Source: Scalesia atractyloides (lineage: Eukaryota > Streptophyta > Magnoliopsida > Asterales > Asteraceae). Taken from it: a DNA stretch of 64,000 nt. The notes under the pieces were generated by a model. The model searched no databases. It worked only from the letters and a program-made list of their open reading frames with translations, and was not told the origin of the DNA. The DNA lies in NCBI GenBank assembly GCA_947069175.1, contig CAMTDV010000017.1:32993126-33057125 (forward strand), written 5' to 3'. The translations under genes and the position numbers were made by a program. This document shows positions 1 to 10,507 of this stretch, in pieces (position 1 is the stretch's first letter; every line of letters starts with the position of its first letter).

Positions 1-105
1 CAAGTGTGATAGAGTAAAATGTGATGGAGTGGGGTGACAAATGGTGATTGAGTGTGGTGTGTGATGGAATGTGATGAATGATGACCACCCCTTTCACCCT
101 TATAA

Positions 106-2280
106 TCCTTTGTTATGGTAAACAAAGTACATATTATCTTAAATAAATATGTTTTTTATGAATTATAGTTTTTAGATTTTGGGGAATGTGGGGGTTAGCT
201 TACTTGGTCGAAGCATTTGCCTTCTGTCACAGCCACCGACCAAACCCTGGACGGGAGCCATGAATAGTCAAGTGGTACCGGTGGTTATTTTGAAAATATC
301 GCAGCAGAAAATTCATTAGGACCGTGAGTAAGAAAAATATTATAGTTTAGAAACACCGAAATATTATTTATAACAAATGAGAATAAAACCCATGTTTTAC
401 AAAGGTAGTTTTAATGGGGGATAAACCCGAATACATAAAACAACGTTTCTTAATTTAATTGATAAAATAAGCCACTCTTTTGACACACCCCGACTCGCAG
501 CGGATATGGAACAGGGCATGATGATTGCTCATAGCTCATGACAACTAAGCGTTGTTACAATATTTAAAGCACATCCAGTTAATTTGTCACATAATATATA
601 ATAATCAAAATTGTTTACACATTGTTTAAAAACAACACATAACATAAGATTTTTATTTAATATCCTAAGGCCCATGCTACATGTCCTCATCACTTGTTTA
701 ACAACCTTGATTATCTGCACCACGCTAGAAAAAATATATTTTTAGGTTAACAAATATGTTGGTGAGCAATTTCCTCATTTTATAGAAAACGGTTTTATAT
801 TTATTTTATAAAAATATTTTTAACATGCACCTCAAGGTTAGTATAAAATTGTCTCATATCAACAACATATTCATATATACGAAACAAGAATGCACCAAAC
901 AAATCCACTCTACAAAACAAACTAAATATAAGACACAAGACTGTAGCGTGCACTAGCCTCAAGCCCCGTAGAGCGAGTCTAATACTGGTGGCGATACTAG
1001 GCTACAACCAATGGTCGTGGGGTCCTAGTCAGTCGTGGATCCACATGACACAATATCATGCAATAGACTTACAAGACATAAAATATAGAATAAAGAAAAC
1101 ACATATAGACATCCACATAATAACGCTTTGAACATAGCATCATAAGGGTAAAACAATTCAGACATTTATATAACATGATGCACCCCAAAATTTGTAAAAT
1201 TAAAAAGGAGATATGTAAAAGAAATCACTCACAGATTGCGAAAAGTTAATCCACGAGAATTACCGCATGAGTACACCAGGTATAACAATTGACTAAATCA
1301 CCCTAGAATCAATAAAACCCATATTTAAAATAAACGGAACGACAACAACGGGTTTAGTGATTCGAGTTCTTGATTTGGGGACTTTTGTATTGCGTAATTT
1401 ATAAATCATAATTTTAAGAAAATAAAGTTATATTAATAGTCAAGAATAAATAATTTTGATCATGACGAGATTAATACATATGTATATATTTATAAGTCTA
1501 AAATTTAAATAATCAAGGGTAGGCAAGGGCTAATTTATACCATTTAATCCTAACCACAATATGTATATATATTTAGACCTATTCTGGGACTCATAAATTA
1601 ATAAATCCGAAACTTGATAATTAACTTATGGTACAAATAAAACATCGTATGTATTTTTTGTATATTTAAGCTTATATTAGAAATATACATTTGGCCATAT
1701 TAATAAAGATAATTCTGAAGATCTTATTGATTCAAAAATACAGGATTATATATAGATTTAAATCCTAATTTTTAAAATCATCGATTTATTAAAAATACCC
1801 AAACTTGTATTTTATAATTTAATTTGATAATCACCAAAATTTATGTAACTTATATAAAAATTCCATGCTATCATTATCTTCCAAAATTATCAGAAAATAG
1901 TTTTCATGAATTTTTATTCGATGGATTTCCAATTTTATATAATTTCTTATTATATAAATAATGTTATAAATCTATAATAATTCCTGTTGAAGTCTAAAAA
2001 TTCCTAAAATTTTCACTAGAACATGATCCTACCAGTATCCTAAATTCAATTTCATAATAAATTGTTGGCACATGTGTGCATGCGCAAATGCAAGAGTATG
2101 CGTCAGCTCTTCTGGTTGGCCAGGGTGTGTGTTTTAGTGAGCATAGGTGTGCATCTTCTAGGAATTAGCTTTTGAGGTTCAACTAGGAGGCACGTGCCTA
2201 GTTATGTGAAGCACAGTTATACCTTGGATTTTGTTGGTGTTTTTCTTGGTTTTTTTTTTCGTTTTTCGTTCATTCATGTT
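106..2280. other. AT-rich spacer, no gene seen (repeated at 18526-20700)
   Basis: No credible coding region on either strand; short open frames are lost between the two copies or have no recognisable product. A GC-richer block at about 190-300 and the dense TATA/ATAA stretches at 1380-2040 could be old LTR sequence, but I cannot identify an LTR boundary. Confidence 0.5.
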
Positions 2281-2568
2281 CTAGTTAACTGTCATTTTCG
2301 TCCTTTTAGTTTGTTCAGTTATGGCAGTTTAGACCAAATTTCAAATTTGTATCATTTCCGTCCCTAACATTCTTGAAACATGTTAGTTTCGTCAAAAAAA
2401 ACATGAGTTAACTGTCATTTTTGTCCATGTGTCCAACTATTCGATTCAACCTTAGTTTTTTTGATGGAACTGATATGTTTCAAGAATGACAGGGACGAAA
2501 ATGGTAGAAATTTAAAATTTGGTCTGACATAATTGGACAAACCACGGAGAAGAAAATGACAGTTAACT
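2281..2568. mobile_element. Foldback MITE, Mutator-like (copy 1)
   Basis: The left arm beginning AGTTAACTGTCATTTTC is inverted at the right end (GAAAATGACAGTTAACT). Internal arms with the phrase GTCCCTAACATTCTTGAAAC and its complement also pair. Flanks ATTCATGTT and CTTTATGTT agree at 7 of 9 positions, consistent with a worn 9-bp target duplication. No coding capacity. Confidence 0.6.
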
Positions 2569-2819
2569 CTTTATGTTTTATTACTGGAAACCTAAATGCT
2601 CCTACATATCATTGGAAATCTTTTTTTTTTTTTGAAACATTAACTTCATTAAAGAAACCACAACCAAACCCAAACCGTGCGACCCCAAGAAACAAACAAA
2701 ATGATCTAATTAAGTACCTATATCTTGTGGAAATGCAACAAAAATGGTCAAAAATAGACAACCAATAGTGTTCTGCCAAGTGACAAGAACACTAGTTTTA
2801 AGATTGTATAATTAATAGA

Positions 2820-2879
2820 TTTATAATTATAATTATAATTATAATTATAATATAATTATAATTATAATATAGTTATAAT
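2820..2879. repeat. TAATTA-type microsatellite
   Basis: About 60 bp of ATAATT units. In copy 2 (21241-21280) it is about 20 bp shorter, so it has changed length since the duplication. Confidence 0.9.
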
Positions 2880-3016
2880 GCGCAATAAAAATATGTATAA
2901 AAGATAACACATTAGTGGTTATATTTTCTAATACAAACATGTATAATACGGATCATATATTAATTATCTTTTCCCTTTTATATAAGAATTTAACTTATGT
3001 GATCAATGGGTCAAAG

Positions 3017-3444
3017 ACAAGGGGGTATGCCCTGCTTACGGTATGTGCATATAATGTGTATATGTGTGGGCCCTCGGGGGTAAAAGTGAAAGTGCATTAA
3101 TTTTAACGTTATTTCACTAATTTCGTGAAAATTACGTTAAAAGAGGGAGACGGTTAATCATGCATCATGTGGTGGCGTTGATAGTTAAAAGACAAGAGGG
3201 TACATGCACTAATTGACCTTTTTCTCAGTTGCTGAGTGTTATGTGTCTTATGTTTAAGGCTTCATGCAAAACTACTATCGAGCCGGGGGTCTCACTAGAA
3301 GCAGCCTCTCTATTCCAACAGGATAGAGGTAAGGCTGTCTACATCTTACCCTCCTCAGACCCTACCTTAGCTTTGCTCTTGGTGGGATTTGCTGAGTGTG
3401 ATGATGATGATTATGATGATGATGATGATGATGATAATGGTGAT
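3017..3444 (+). mobile_element. SINE-derived insertion, Au-like 3' half (copy 1)
   Basis: The segment 3255-3400 carries the phrases typical of plant Au-type SINE 3' regions (TCTCACTAGAAGCAGCC, GTCTACATCTTACCC, AGACCCTACCTTAG, GGTGGGATTTGCTGAG), followed by a GATGAT tail. A 16-bp direct repeat GATCAATGGGCCAAAG (one mismatch in this copy) lies at 3001-3016 and 3445-3460, as a SINE target duplication would. The 5' half (3017-3230) does not look like a normal SINE head, so the element may be chimeric or carry another insertion. A related copy on the opposite strand is at 34980-35209. Confidence 0.65.
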
Positions 3445-3883
3445 GATCAATGGGCCAAAGGGCACTGGCAAAGCTTTATTGGGGCTAGGGGTGACCCGGC
3501 CCTATTGATTTTTTGTTCATAGTGTTATTTTTACCGGAAATTTTTTGAATATTTTTTTTGTAGTGTAAAATATTGGATTTTTAAGAGTCCGGCCACCATC
3601 GGATTGGATTTTAGGAGTTTGGCCCCAATAAGTTTTAGTTCAAGCCCCGCCACTACCTAAGAGTACGAATAGTTTATACTAGCCTATCATGAAATCATAA
3701 TACACACTTAATAATTTTTTGAGTAAATTGCCATATTCGTCCCTGAGGTTTGGGCACATTTGTCATTTTCGTCCAAAATGATACTTTGGTACCATTTTGT
3801 CCCCTACGTTTGTAACTTTTTGTCATTTTCGTCCAAATGCCTAACCTAGTTACTTAATAAAGTTAGATGGGTTATTTTTGAAA

Positions 3884-4347
3884 GAGTAAATTGCCATTTC
3901 GTCCCTGAGGTTTGGGCACATTTGTCATTTTCATCCAAAATGACACTTTTAACTCCGGCGCCGTCTCAGGCACAACCTGCAACTCCGGCACCACCTACAA
4001 CTCCGGCACAACCTGCAACTCCGGCATAAACCTGTAAGTCCGGCACCATCTCCGGCACAACCTGCAACACCGGCGCCACCTGCAACTCCGGCAGTTGCAG
4101 GGTTGTGCCAGAGATGGTGTCGGACTTGCAGGTTTGTGCCGAAGTTGCAGGTTGTGCCGAAGACGGTGCTGGATTTGCAGGTTTGTGCCGGAGTTGTAGG
4201 TGGTGCCGGACTTGCAGGTTTGTGCGGAGTTGTAGGTGGTGCCGGAGTTGCAAGTTGTGCCGGAGACGGTGCCGGAGTTACAAGTGTCATTTTGGATGAA
4301 AATGGCAAATGTGCCCAAACCTCAGGGACGAAAATGGCAATTTACTC
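3884..4347. mobile_element. Inner foldback MITE nested in 3721-4510
   Basis: Begins GAGTAAATTGCC and ends GGCAATTTACTC, with arms nearly identical to those of the element around it. It is flanked by TTTGAAA on both sides, so a 7-bp direct repeat is visible. Its core is the GC-rich inverted minisatellite at 3955-4280. The whole is a hairpin inside a hairpin, and a transcript of either strand would fold into long double-stranded RNA. Confidence 0.75.
3955..4280. repeat. Head-to-head palindromic minisatellite (copy 1)
   Basis: The left half is tandem units of about 15-18 bp resembling ACCTGCAACTCCGGCAC; from about 4095 the units run in the opposite orientation (GTGCCGGAGTTGCAGGT). The array is GC-rich in an AT-rich region. 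Because units are often a multiple of three, several frames stay open on both strands; these are not believable proteins. The same array is in copy 2 at about 22350-22680 with point differences. Confidence 0.85.
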
Positions 4348-4510
4348 TTTGAAAAATAACTCATCTAACGTTATAAAGTAACTAAGGTTAGACATTTGGA
4401 CGAAAATGGAAAAAAGTTACAAACGTGGGGGCAAAATGGTACCAAAGTGTTATTTTGGACGAAAATTACAAATGTGCCCAAACCTCAGGGACGAAAATGG
4501 CAATTTACTC

Positions 4511-4980
4511 TAATATTTTTTTTTTGAGGGAAGAGGGAAGGGGAAGAACTAGCTTCACCAAATCCTTGTTAACATACTTGTTGAAAGTTTGGTGTTTATG
4601 TTAGTTACTTTTAATTTGTTTTTTTTATAATATCGTAGAAGTAGTTAGAGATGTCCCATCATTAATGATAGTTATGGATAGCTAATTAAGCAAGTACTTC
4701 TTGGATTTATTTGATACATGAATATGAGTGTTGAGGTGGGATGTCATTGTCTATCTCAATCATTATTAGCTACTCCTTCATTAGATTTAATGGTAGATTG
4801 GGTTAAAATCAATGATTTTGGCAAAGGCTTTTTGTCATCCCTACTGAATAGTTGTTTTCATGCACACCCCGAAGTTTTAGTTTTGCCCTGCTATTTATAA
4901 AAGAGTTTAGCAGAAACAAGTATGAGTTGATCAGGATCGGTTACGAGAGTTTTATTTAATTGGTTTATTAAAGGTTCAAA
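4511..4980. other. Spacer, nothing recognised (repeated at 22910-23391)
   Basis: Contains a 60-codon open frame (4718-4900) present in both copies, but it has no recognisable motif, promoter or splice context. I see nothing else. Confidence 0.5.
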
Positions 4981-5833
4981 CTATCCACACACCTTATCTG
5001 TCTAGTTGCACACCTCTTGCTTCGTATAAGCCTATACGGGGCGTATAAGGTTACATCAAAATCAGTGCCTGACTGGTGTCAGTTCTAGTTTAGTTGCTCC
5101 TATACGCCGCGTCTAGGCCTATACGTGACGTATAGGACCCCTCGTACATGTCTCATATATGACCCATGCACCGTATAGGACTATATGGGGCGTAGATAAG
5201 GGTTATTTTTTTACAAACGTCTTATACAATATTAATCGCTTTAGCAAAGTTTAATAAAAAAAACATTTTTAAAATAAATTACAAATATTTTTATACAATA
5301 TTAATCATTTTTATACAATACTACACCTATCGTATCGTAGAGGAGTAGCATAGGTACCGTATTTGCCTCCTATAAGCCTATAAGAGTGATATCATGTCGT
5401 ATAGTGTATAGTATAGGTCTCGTATAGACCTCGTATAGTTCTATGGGTGTAATATTGTATCATATAGTATCGTATACGATATAATATTATACTATACTAT
5501 ACTACACCGCATATACGTGCCCTATACTACATCTATAGCCATATATGGGACCTATACTAAACCTATAGCCCAACATTTATCGTTTTAGCAAAGTTTTATA
5601 ATAGATATTTTTTTAAAAGAATAAATAGAAATCATTGTTAAGTATGATATCATATACGCCTCGTATAAGCCTATACGTTATTCCAGTTCATCTTCCGCCT
5701 TCCGTTATTTGATCTTTTTATGGATCTTCTTATCTTAGTAAGTAGTTAAATGACATGACATAACTAGAAATTCTTTTGGAAATTGAAAAAAATTATACGC
5801 CTCGTATAGGCCTATACGAAGGTGTGTGAATAG
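4981..5833. mobile_element. Palindrome-rich element with CGTATAGG motifs (copy 1)
   Basis: Starts CTATCCACACACC and ends GGTGTGTGAATAG, a 13-bp inverted repeat with one mismatch. Next to each end is a CGTATA(A/G)GCCTATACG palindrome, and the interior has many further copies of CGTATAGG or CCTATACG plus related tracts such as TATACTATACTATAC. No coding region. It behaves like a MITE or foldback element; I do not recognise the family. The target duplication is not clear. Confidence 0.55.
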
Positions 5834-8200
5834 ACACTCGGGTGTGTAAATATGTAGACCCTTACTAAAAAGCCTCATACATATATAACTTGTTGTGTCG
5901 TCGACAAATTAAAAAAATAAAATATAAATTTCTTAACAAATTAAAACTTTTTATTTCTTAACAAAGTAAAACTTTTAAAAAAAATTGAAGCTAATTTTAC
6001 GAGCATTAACTTCTTGTTAATGTGGTTTATTAAACTGAAATTTCTAATTATGTCGTACTATAAGAAAATGTATTGACTATTTTTGCTCGTTAACCTCAAC
6101 ATTGGGTTATAACGTTTTAATACATACAAGCCCGTTGTATTATGATACAAGGCCCAACTCCAAAATACATAAACATATTTGAAGACTTCTTATAACACGT
6201 CCAAATTATAGTTGTTTACGAGTGATGCAAGTTTTTTTTTTTTTTCTTACGGAAAACACACGTCTTTTAAAATTTACTCTTAAATCCACTTGTTGCTCAT
6301 TTTATAGGACTCAAAACCACACCACTTTGAAACAGAGATGACAACAAGTCAAGTTTGGGATGAGTATGGATAATTTCAACCCCATACCAAATATAAAAAA
6401 TTGTCAAATACCTAACTTAAAACTAATCGGATATCTATTAGGTAACTATTAATCATTTTTCTCTTAAAAAAGAAATGGTTCAATGGTGTATATTAATTAG
6501 AAATAACTATTATATGCGGACCCAAGAATTATTTTCCGAGGGAGTAAACGAGTGGTTCAACCAAATTTTCAAAGGCTGTGATCCGGGTTTTTTCCTATAA
6601 AAATATACAAAACAAAATTAAGGGGTGCTCCACCTTCCTAAACATACACTTGGCTACGGCCTGATACAAATGTTTAAAGTTTTCTAGAGTCAAATTTATT
6701 CGAATGTCTCAAGTTTTGGGAATGGCTTGGGAATTTGGATGGTGGGAGTTGTGAGATTTCTTAGCATAAACTTAAAAAAAAATTGAGAAAGAATGTATTT
6801 CAGGTATATAATCGTGTAAAGGGAATAACGGAAGTTATCGGTAATCAGGTCTGTTAAATAGGTATATCACCAGACCTTATACATGTCTCAAACCTCTGAA
6901 AATTTTCAAAAATAATCTCATAGTTGCTGCCATACATGATTACCGATCCTTTACCCGTCCTTGTTGTTTCAGATTTCATGCATTCTCATTAGGTTTGGGT
7001 TCAGGTTTCATTGTCTCCCCCTGCTTTAGTACATGATGCCAACAGGTGAAGGGACTATCAAGATGCAACTTAGTACATGATATAAAGAAGTAACTATTCA
7101 GTTACACGATGTCTTGGATGTATTAGTGTAAATTTGTAGTTACGTAAAGGTCTTGATTTGTCGTAGTCCCGTTTCATGAGTTGATTGATATCTAATGAAA
7201 TTAAAAGGCTTTAAATAAAAGTGTTAAAATGATCCTCATTGTGAGGTCTCTAGGCTTAAGCCTGATTATCACCTTTCGTACTTTGTGGACGTTAATAAAG
7301 TACGGTTGTTGGATTATATGTATGACGCCAAAAACTATACTGTCTCACATACAATCAAGACATAATTAGAAATCGATTGATGATTTAATTTCTCATTGAT
7401 TTATAGACATATTCTATAGTGGGTTATCAGATTAATTAATTAATTTCTCACTTTATCTAAAAATAAGTGTCAACCTTACTAATTTAGTTTGTTCAATTGG
7501 AGCTCGTGTTTTGCGGTGCGGTCGGAGAAGAGTGTTGACGAGGATGTATTTATTACATAAAAAATATCGATGATATATTATAGAACGTGCAAACTTTAAT
7601 CTATACGATGGTAAAAATAAGCAAGTAACAAGGTTGAGCAAACATGTCTAAAATTAAAAGATAGTTTTAACTGTAATAAGTTAAATAAAAATAATTAAAA
7701 TTGTTACGTAATATGTTGAAGGGTTAGTATACACTACGTAGGCTTTAATGTAAATGTCCGTAAAATAAGCAAACAACATAATTAAGTAAACATGTCTAGA
7801 GTTGAATGTTAACTTTAATTATAATAAGTTAAATAAATGATAATTATAAAAAAATTAAAGTTATAAAAAAGATCATATAACAAACATTTGTAAAAAAATA
7901 ATAAATATTAACTTTATTAAACTTTAAAGGTCGTATAGTAACTCTATTAAAGTTTGGAGGTCGAAACGTAAACCAATTATTAGAAAAAGAATTATTATTA
8001 AACTTCTTCATACAAATGAATTATTAGTGTTTAAGGTCGAATGATAAGTATATTAAAATTAAGACTTAGAAACGTAAATTGTTAACTAAAAAATGATGAT
8101 ATCATAATCCTATAAGTTAAAAGTCAAACTGACAAACAAAATAAAAATAAAAAGAAAATGAGTCAATTCAGAACTCTATAATTGGTTACTATTATTATTA
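5834..8200. other. AT-rich spacer, no gene seen (repeated at 24243-26600)
   Basis: Long AT-rich stretch without a convincing ORF, TIR pair or LTR boundary. Repeated TTAAATAAA and AAATTAAAG phrases at 7650-8000 are low complexity. Confidence 0.5.
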
Positions 8201-8674
8201 GAGTTAATTGCCCGGTTGGTCCCTGTGGTTTTATGTTTTTTTATGTTTAGTCTCAACCTTTTGGAAATAGCATGTATGCTCCTCTATGCTTTGTTATTTT
8301 GTTACTCGGATAGTCTCCTGAGTAAATGTTATGGGACTATCCGAGTAACAAAATAACAAACCATATGGAGCATATCTGCTATTTTCAAACTAACTGACAT
8401 TTACTCAAGGGACTATTCGAGTAACAAAATAACAAACCATAGGGAGCATACCTGCTATTTCCAAAAGGTGGGGAAATGTCAGTTAGTTTGAAAATAGCAG
8501 ATATGCTCCATATGGTTTGTTATTTTGTTACTCGGATAGTCCCATAACATTTACTCAAGGGACTATTCGAGTAACAAAATAACAAACCATAGGGAGCATA
8601 CCTGCTATTTCCAAAAGGTGGGGACTAAACATGAAAAAACGTGAAACCATATGGACCATCCGCGCAATTAACTC
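8201..8674. mobile_element. Mutator-like foldback MITE, expanded form (copy 1)
   Basis: Termini GAGTTAATTGCCCGG and its counterpart ending CGCAATTAACTC, flanked on both sides by TTATTATTA, a 9-bp match to a target duplication. The interior consists of complementary blocks (TTTGTTATTTTGTTACTCGG and its complement). It is 150 bp longer than the same element in copy 2 because 8461-8610 adds an inverted copy of neighbouring sequence. Confidence 0.82.
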
Positions 8675-8712
<38 letters not shown>

Positions 8713-8747
8713 GAAACCAAAACTGCAAGTATTGGTTATTATTATTA

Positions 8748-8895
8748 GACCATCCGTAGTCATAAAGCCCCTTTGTGGGCGTTATGCGACGCGTGTCGTG
8801 CCACGTCACACAGGGGCTTTATGGGTGTTATATAAATTGAGTCCGTAGTCATAAAGCCCCTACCTTATCATTACCCAATTAATAAATAAACCCTT

Positions 8896-8950
<55 letters not shown>

Positions 8951-9114
8951 ATATGTGTGTGTGAGTGGAGGAAAAAATGGAAATCCACAACGCCGCCATG
9001 TACATAGCGCTGCAAAGATTTAACCTCCCCATAACGGCCCCCGTAATGGTATTGGGGGCGCTATGGGGCGCCTTCAGCCACTCCCCCTAACACAGCGCCT
9101 CACTACGGATGCAC
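8748..9114. mobile_element. Tourist-like (PIF/Harbinger) MITE (copy 1)
   Basis: Left end GACCATCCGTAGT and right end ACTACGGATGCAC form a 13-bp imperfect TIR, flanked by the trinucleotide TTA on each side (8745-8747 and 9115-9117), the Harbinger signature. Inside, CATAAAGCCCCTTTGTG pairs with CACAGGGGCTTTATG, and a second TCCGTAGTCATAAAGCCCC start at about 8842 suggests one MITE inside another. A TA microsatellite (8900-8942) lies within. Confidence 0.8.
8900..8942. repeat. TA microsatellite
   Basis: About 21 TA units; copy 2 has only about 5 at the same site (near 27130). Confidence 0.95.
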
Positions 9115-10035
9115 TTATAGAAACCAAACCTGCAAGTAAACCTAATAGTCAGTGATAGATGTCCGATTAGTTTTAAGCTACATAACTGGCCACAACAATC
9201 CGATTAGGTGCACAAGGTTTTGGAAAAGAAATAATATATCTATAAAAACATAGATAGTTTTTTAATTTCGAATAAGATCTTTTCCACTTGTTATCGGTAC
9301 AAAAACACATATGATTTTTATATCCATCGTTATTGTTTAAATACAGGACCTTCATCGCCGCATACAACAAAACGTAATCATCTTCGCAGAGTTTCAAAGT
9401 TACCTATTTATTTATTTATTTATCGGACAGTGAACTAACCAATCTAAGAGTGTGTGGCTCACTAGGTTTTCATATTACAAACCAATGGTGGATTTGTGTT
9501 GTTTATTGTTTGTTAAATTATGTTCATTTACATTCATGAACTGCTCGTTTAGGTTTTAAACGAACGAACATAAACGAACACGAACATGTTCATTTTCTTA
9601 ATAAACGAACACGAACAAAAAATGGTGTTTGATTAAATGTTCGTTGTCATGTTCATGTTTGTGTTCAGTTAAAGTAAAATGAACGAACATGAACACATCT
9701 CTATGCATGTTTGCTCGGTTCATTTACATGCCTAACGAATAGATTACAAAAGTGATTTGAAGTGATGTAGAGTTAAAATTCAGAAATTAAGTATGATGAT
9801 TCACTCAATTCTTCAATTATCTGTCGGAACTAGCAGTCGTTACAACTAATAAGACATTAACTCTTGGATGGTTAAGGGAAGCAAACTAATAGGAAGACAA
9901 ATAATCAGAAGGATTTGTTGATCTTTAAAACATCAGATCGATCGAGTATATTTCATATGTTACTACAACTCTTGTGGGAGATCAAGGTTCAATCTTTAGG
10001 AGGTGTAAATATTTAAGTGAAAAAAATTAGCCGTC

Positions 10036-10038
<3 letters not shown>

Positions 10039-10080
<42 letters not shown>
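10039..10080. repeat. AAT microsatellite (copy 1)
   Basis: About 14 units; copy 2 has about 27 (28229-28312). Confidence 0.95.
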
Positions 10081-10081
<1 letters not shown>

Positions 10082-10292
10082 CGAACTCGAAATTGTGTAA
10101 CATGCTACAAATAGAGAAAATAGTAACACACGTCTAAAGTTCTTCAATTAGTTTACCGACAAATAAGGCCATAACGGTGACAATTATAAAAGGGGTTATT
10201 TTAATCACTGATTTGTGATTCATTTATATGATTTTTAAAAAATATATTGAGAGAATATTTCAGAAAAAAAAAAGAAACTAATCCTTTATCTT

Positions 10293-10324
10293 AACAAATA
10301 GGAAGACAAATAATCAGAAGGATT
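10293..10324. other. Deletion scar with templated filler (copy 1)
   Basis: Copy 1 lacks the 898 bases found at 28524-29421 in copy 2. In their place is a patch of about 30 bases, of which 10297-10324 are identical to 9888-9915, some 400 bp upstream. Copy 2 has the source but no patch, so the patch was made during repair of the break in copy 1. Confidence 0.88.
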
Positions 10325-10507
10325 GGTTTTTAATTTTTTTGCATACCCATACTCAAAGCCAGGGTGAGACACCAATGACCAACCCTTTTCGACCTATCCT
10401 CCCCTGTACAAATGCACAACCGTCACCAAGTCCGCTGTAGAGCTCTTTTACGGGATGGGAGTCGCTCGACACTATGATATTTTAGAGAATCAAAACCCAA
10501 GCGACAA

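Larger units (their letters stand above)
3721..4510. mobile_element. Outer Mutator-like foldback MITE (copy 1)
   Basis: Terminal inverted repeat GAGTAAATTGCCATATTCGT at the left end and its complement ending in GGCAATTTACTC at the right. The arms run about 160 bp, including the GTCCCTGAGGTTTGGGCACA block. Flanks TAATTTTTT and TAATATTTT agree at 8 of 9 positions, fitting the 9-bp duplication of the Mutator superfamily. A related element (3884-4347) sits in its centre. Confidence 0.8.
9118..10507. other. Spacer with GAACGAAC motif cluster, no gene (also 27318-29603)
   Basis: At 9540-9700 the motifs GAACGAACA, GAACATGAAC and TGTTCGTT recur in both orientations, as in subterminal repeats of small DNA transposons; I could not define ends. 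An AAT microsatellite follows at 10039-10080 (28229-28312 in copy 2). No credible ORF. Confidence 0.5.

Noticed and set aside
54..723. 64-codon minus-strand frame at 529-723, identical in copy 2 (18950-19144)
   Set aside because: Identity follows from the recent duplication, not selection. No recognisable motif or promoter.
3229..3522. 97-codon frame with an Asp-rich tract, present in both copies
   Set aside because: It is the SINE body plus its GATGAT tail; no gene features.
3949..4381. Several overlapping open frames of 90-135 codons rich in Cys, Gly and Val or in Pro, Thr and Ala
   Set aside because: They are translations of the head-to-head minisatellite in different frames and strands.
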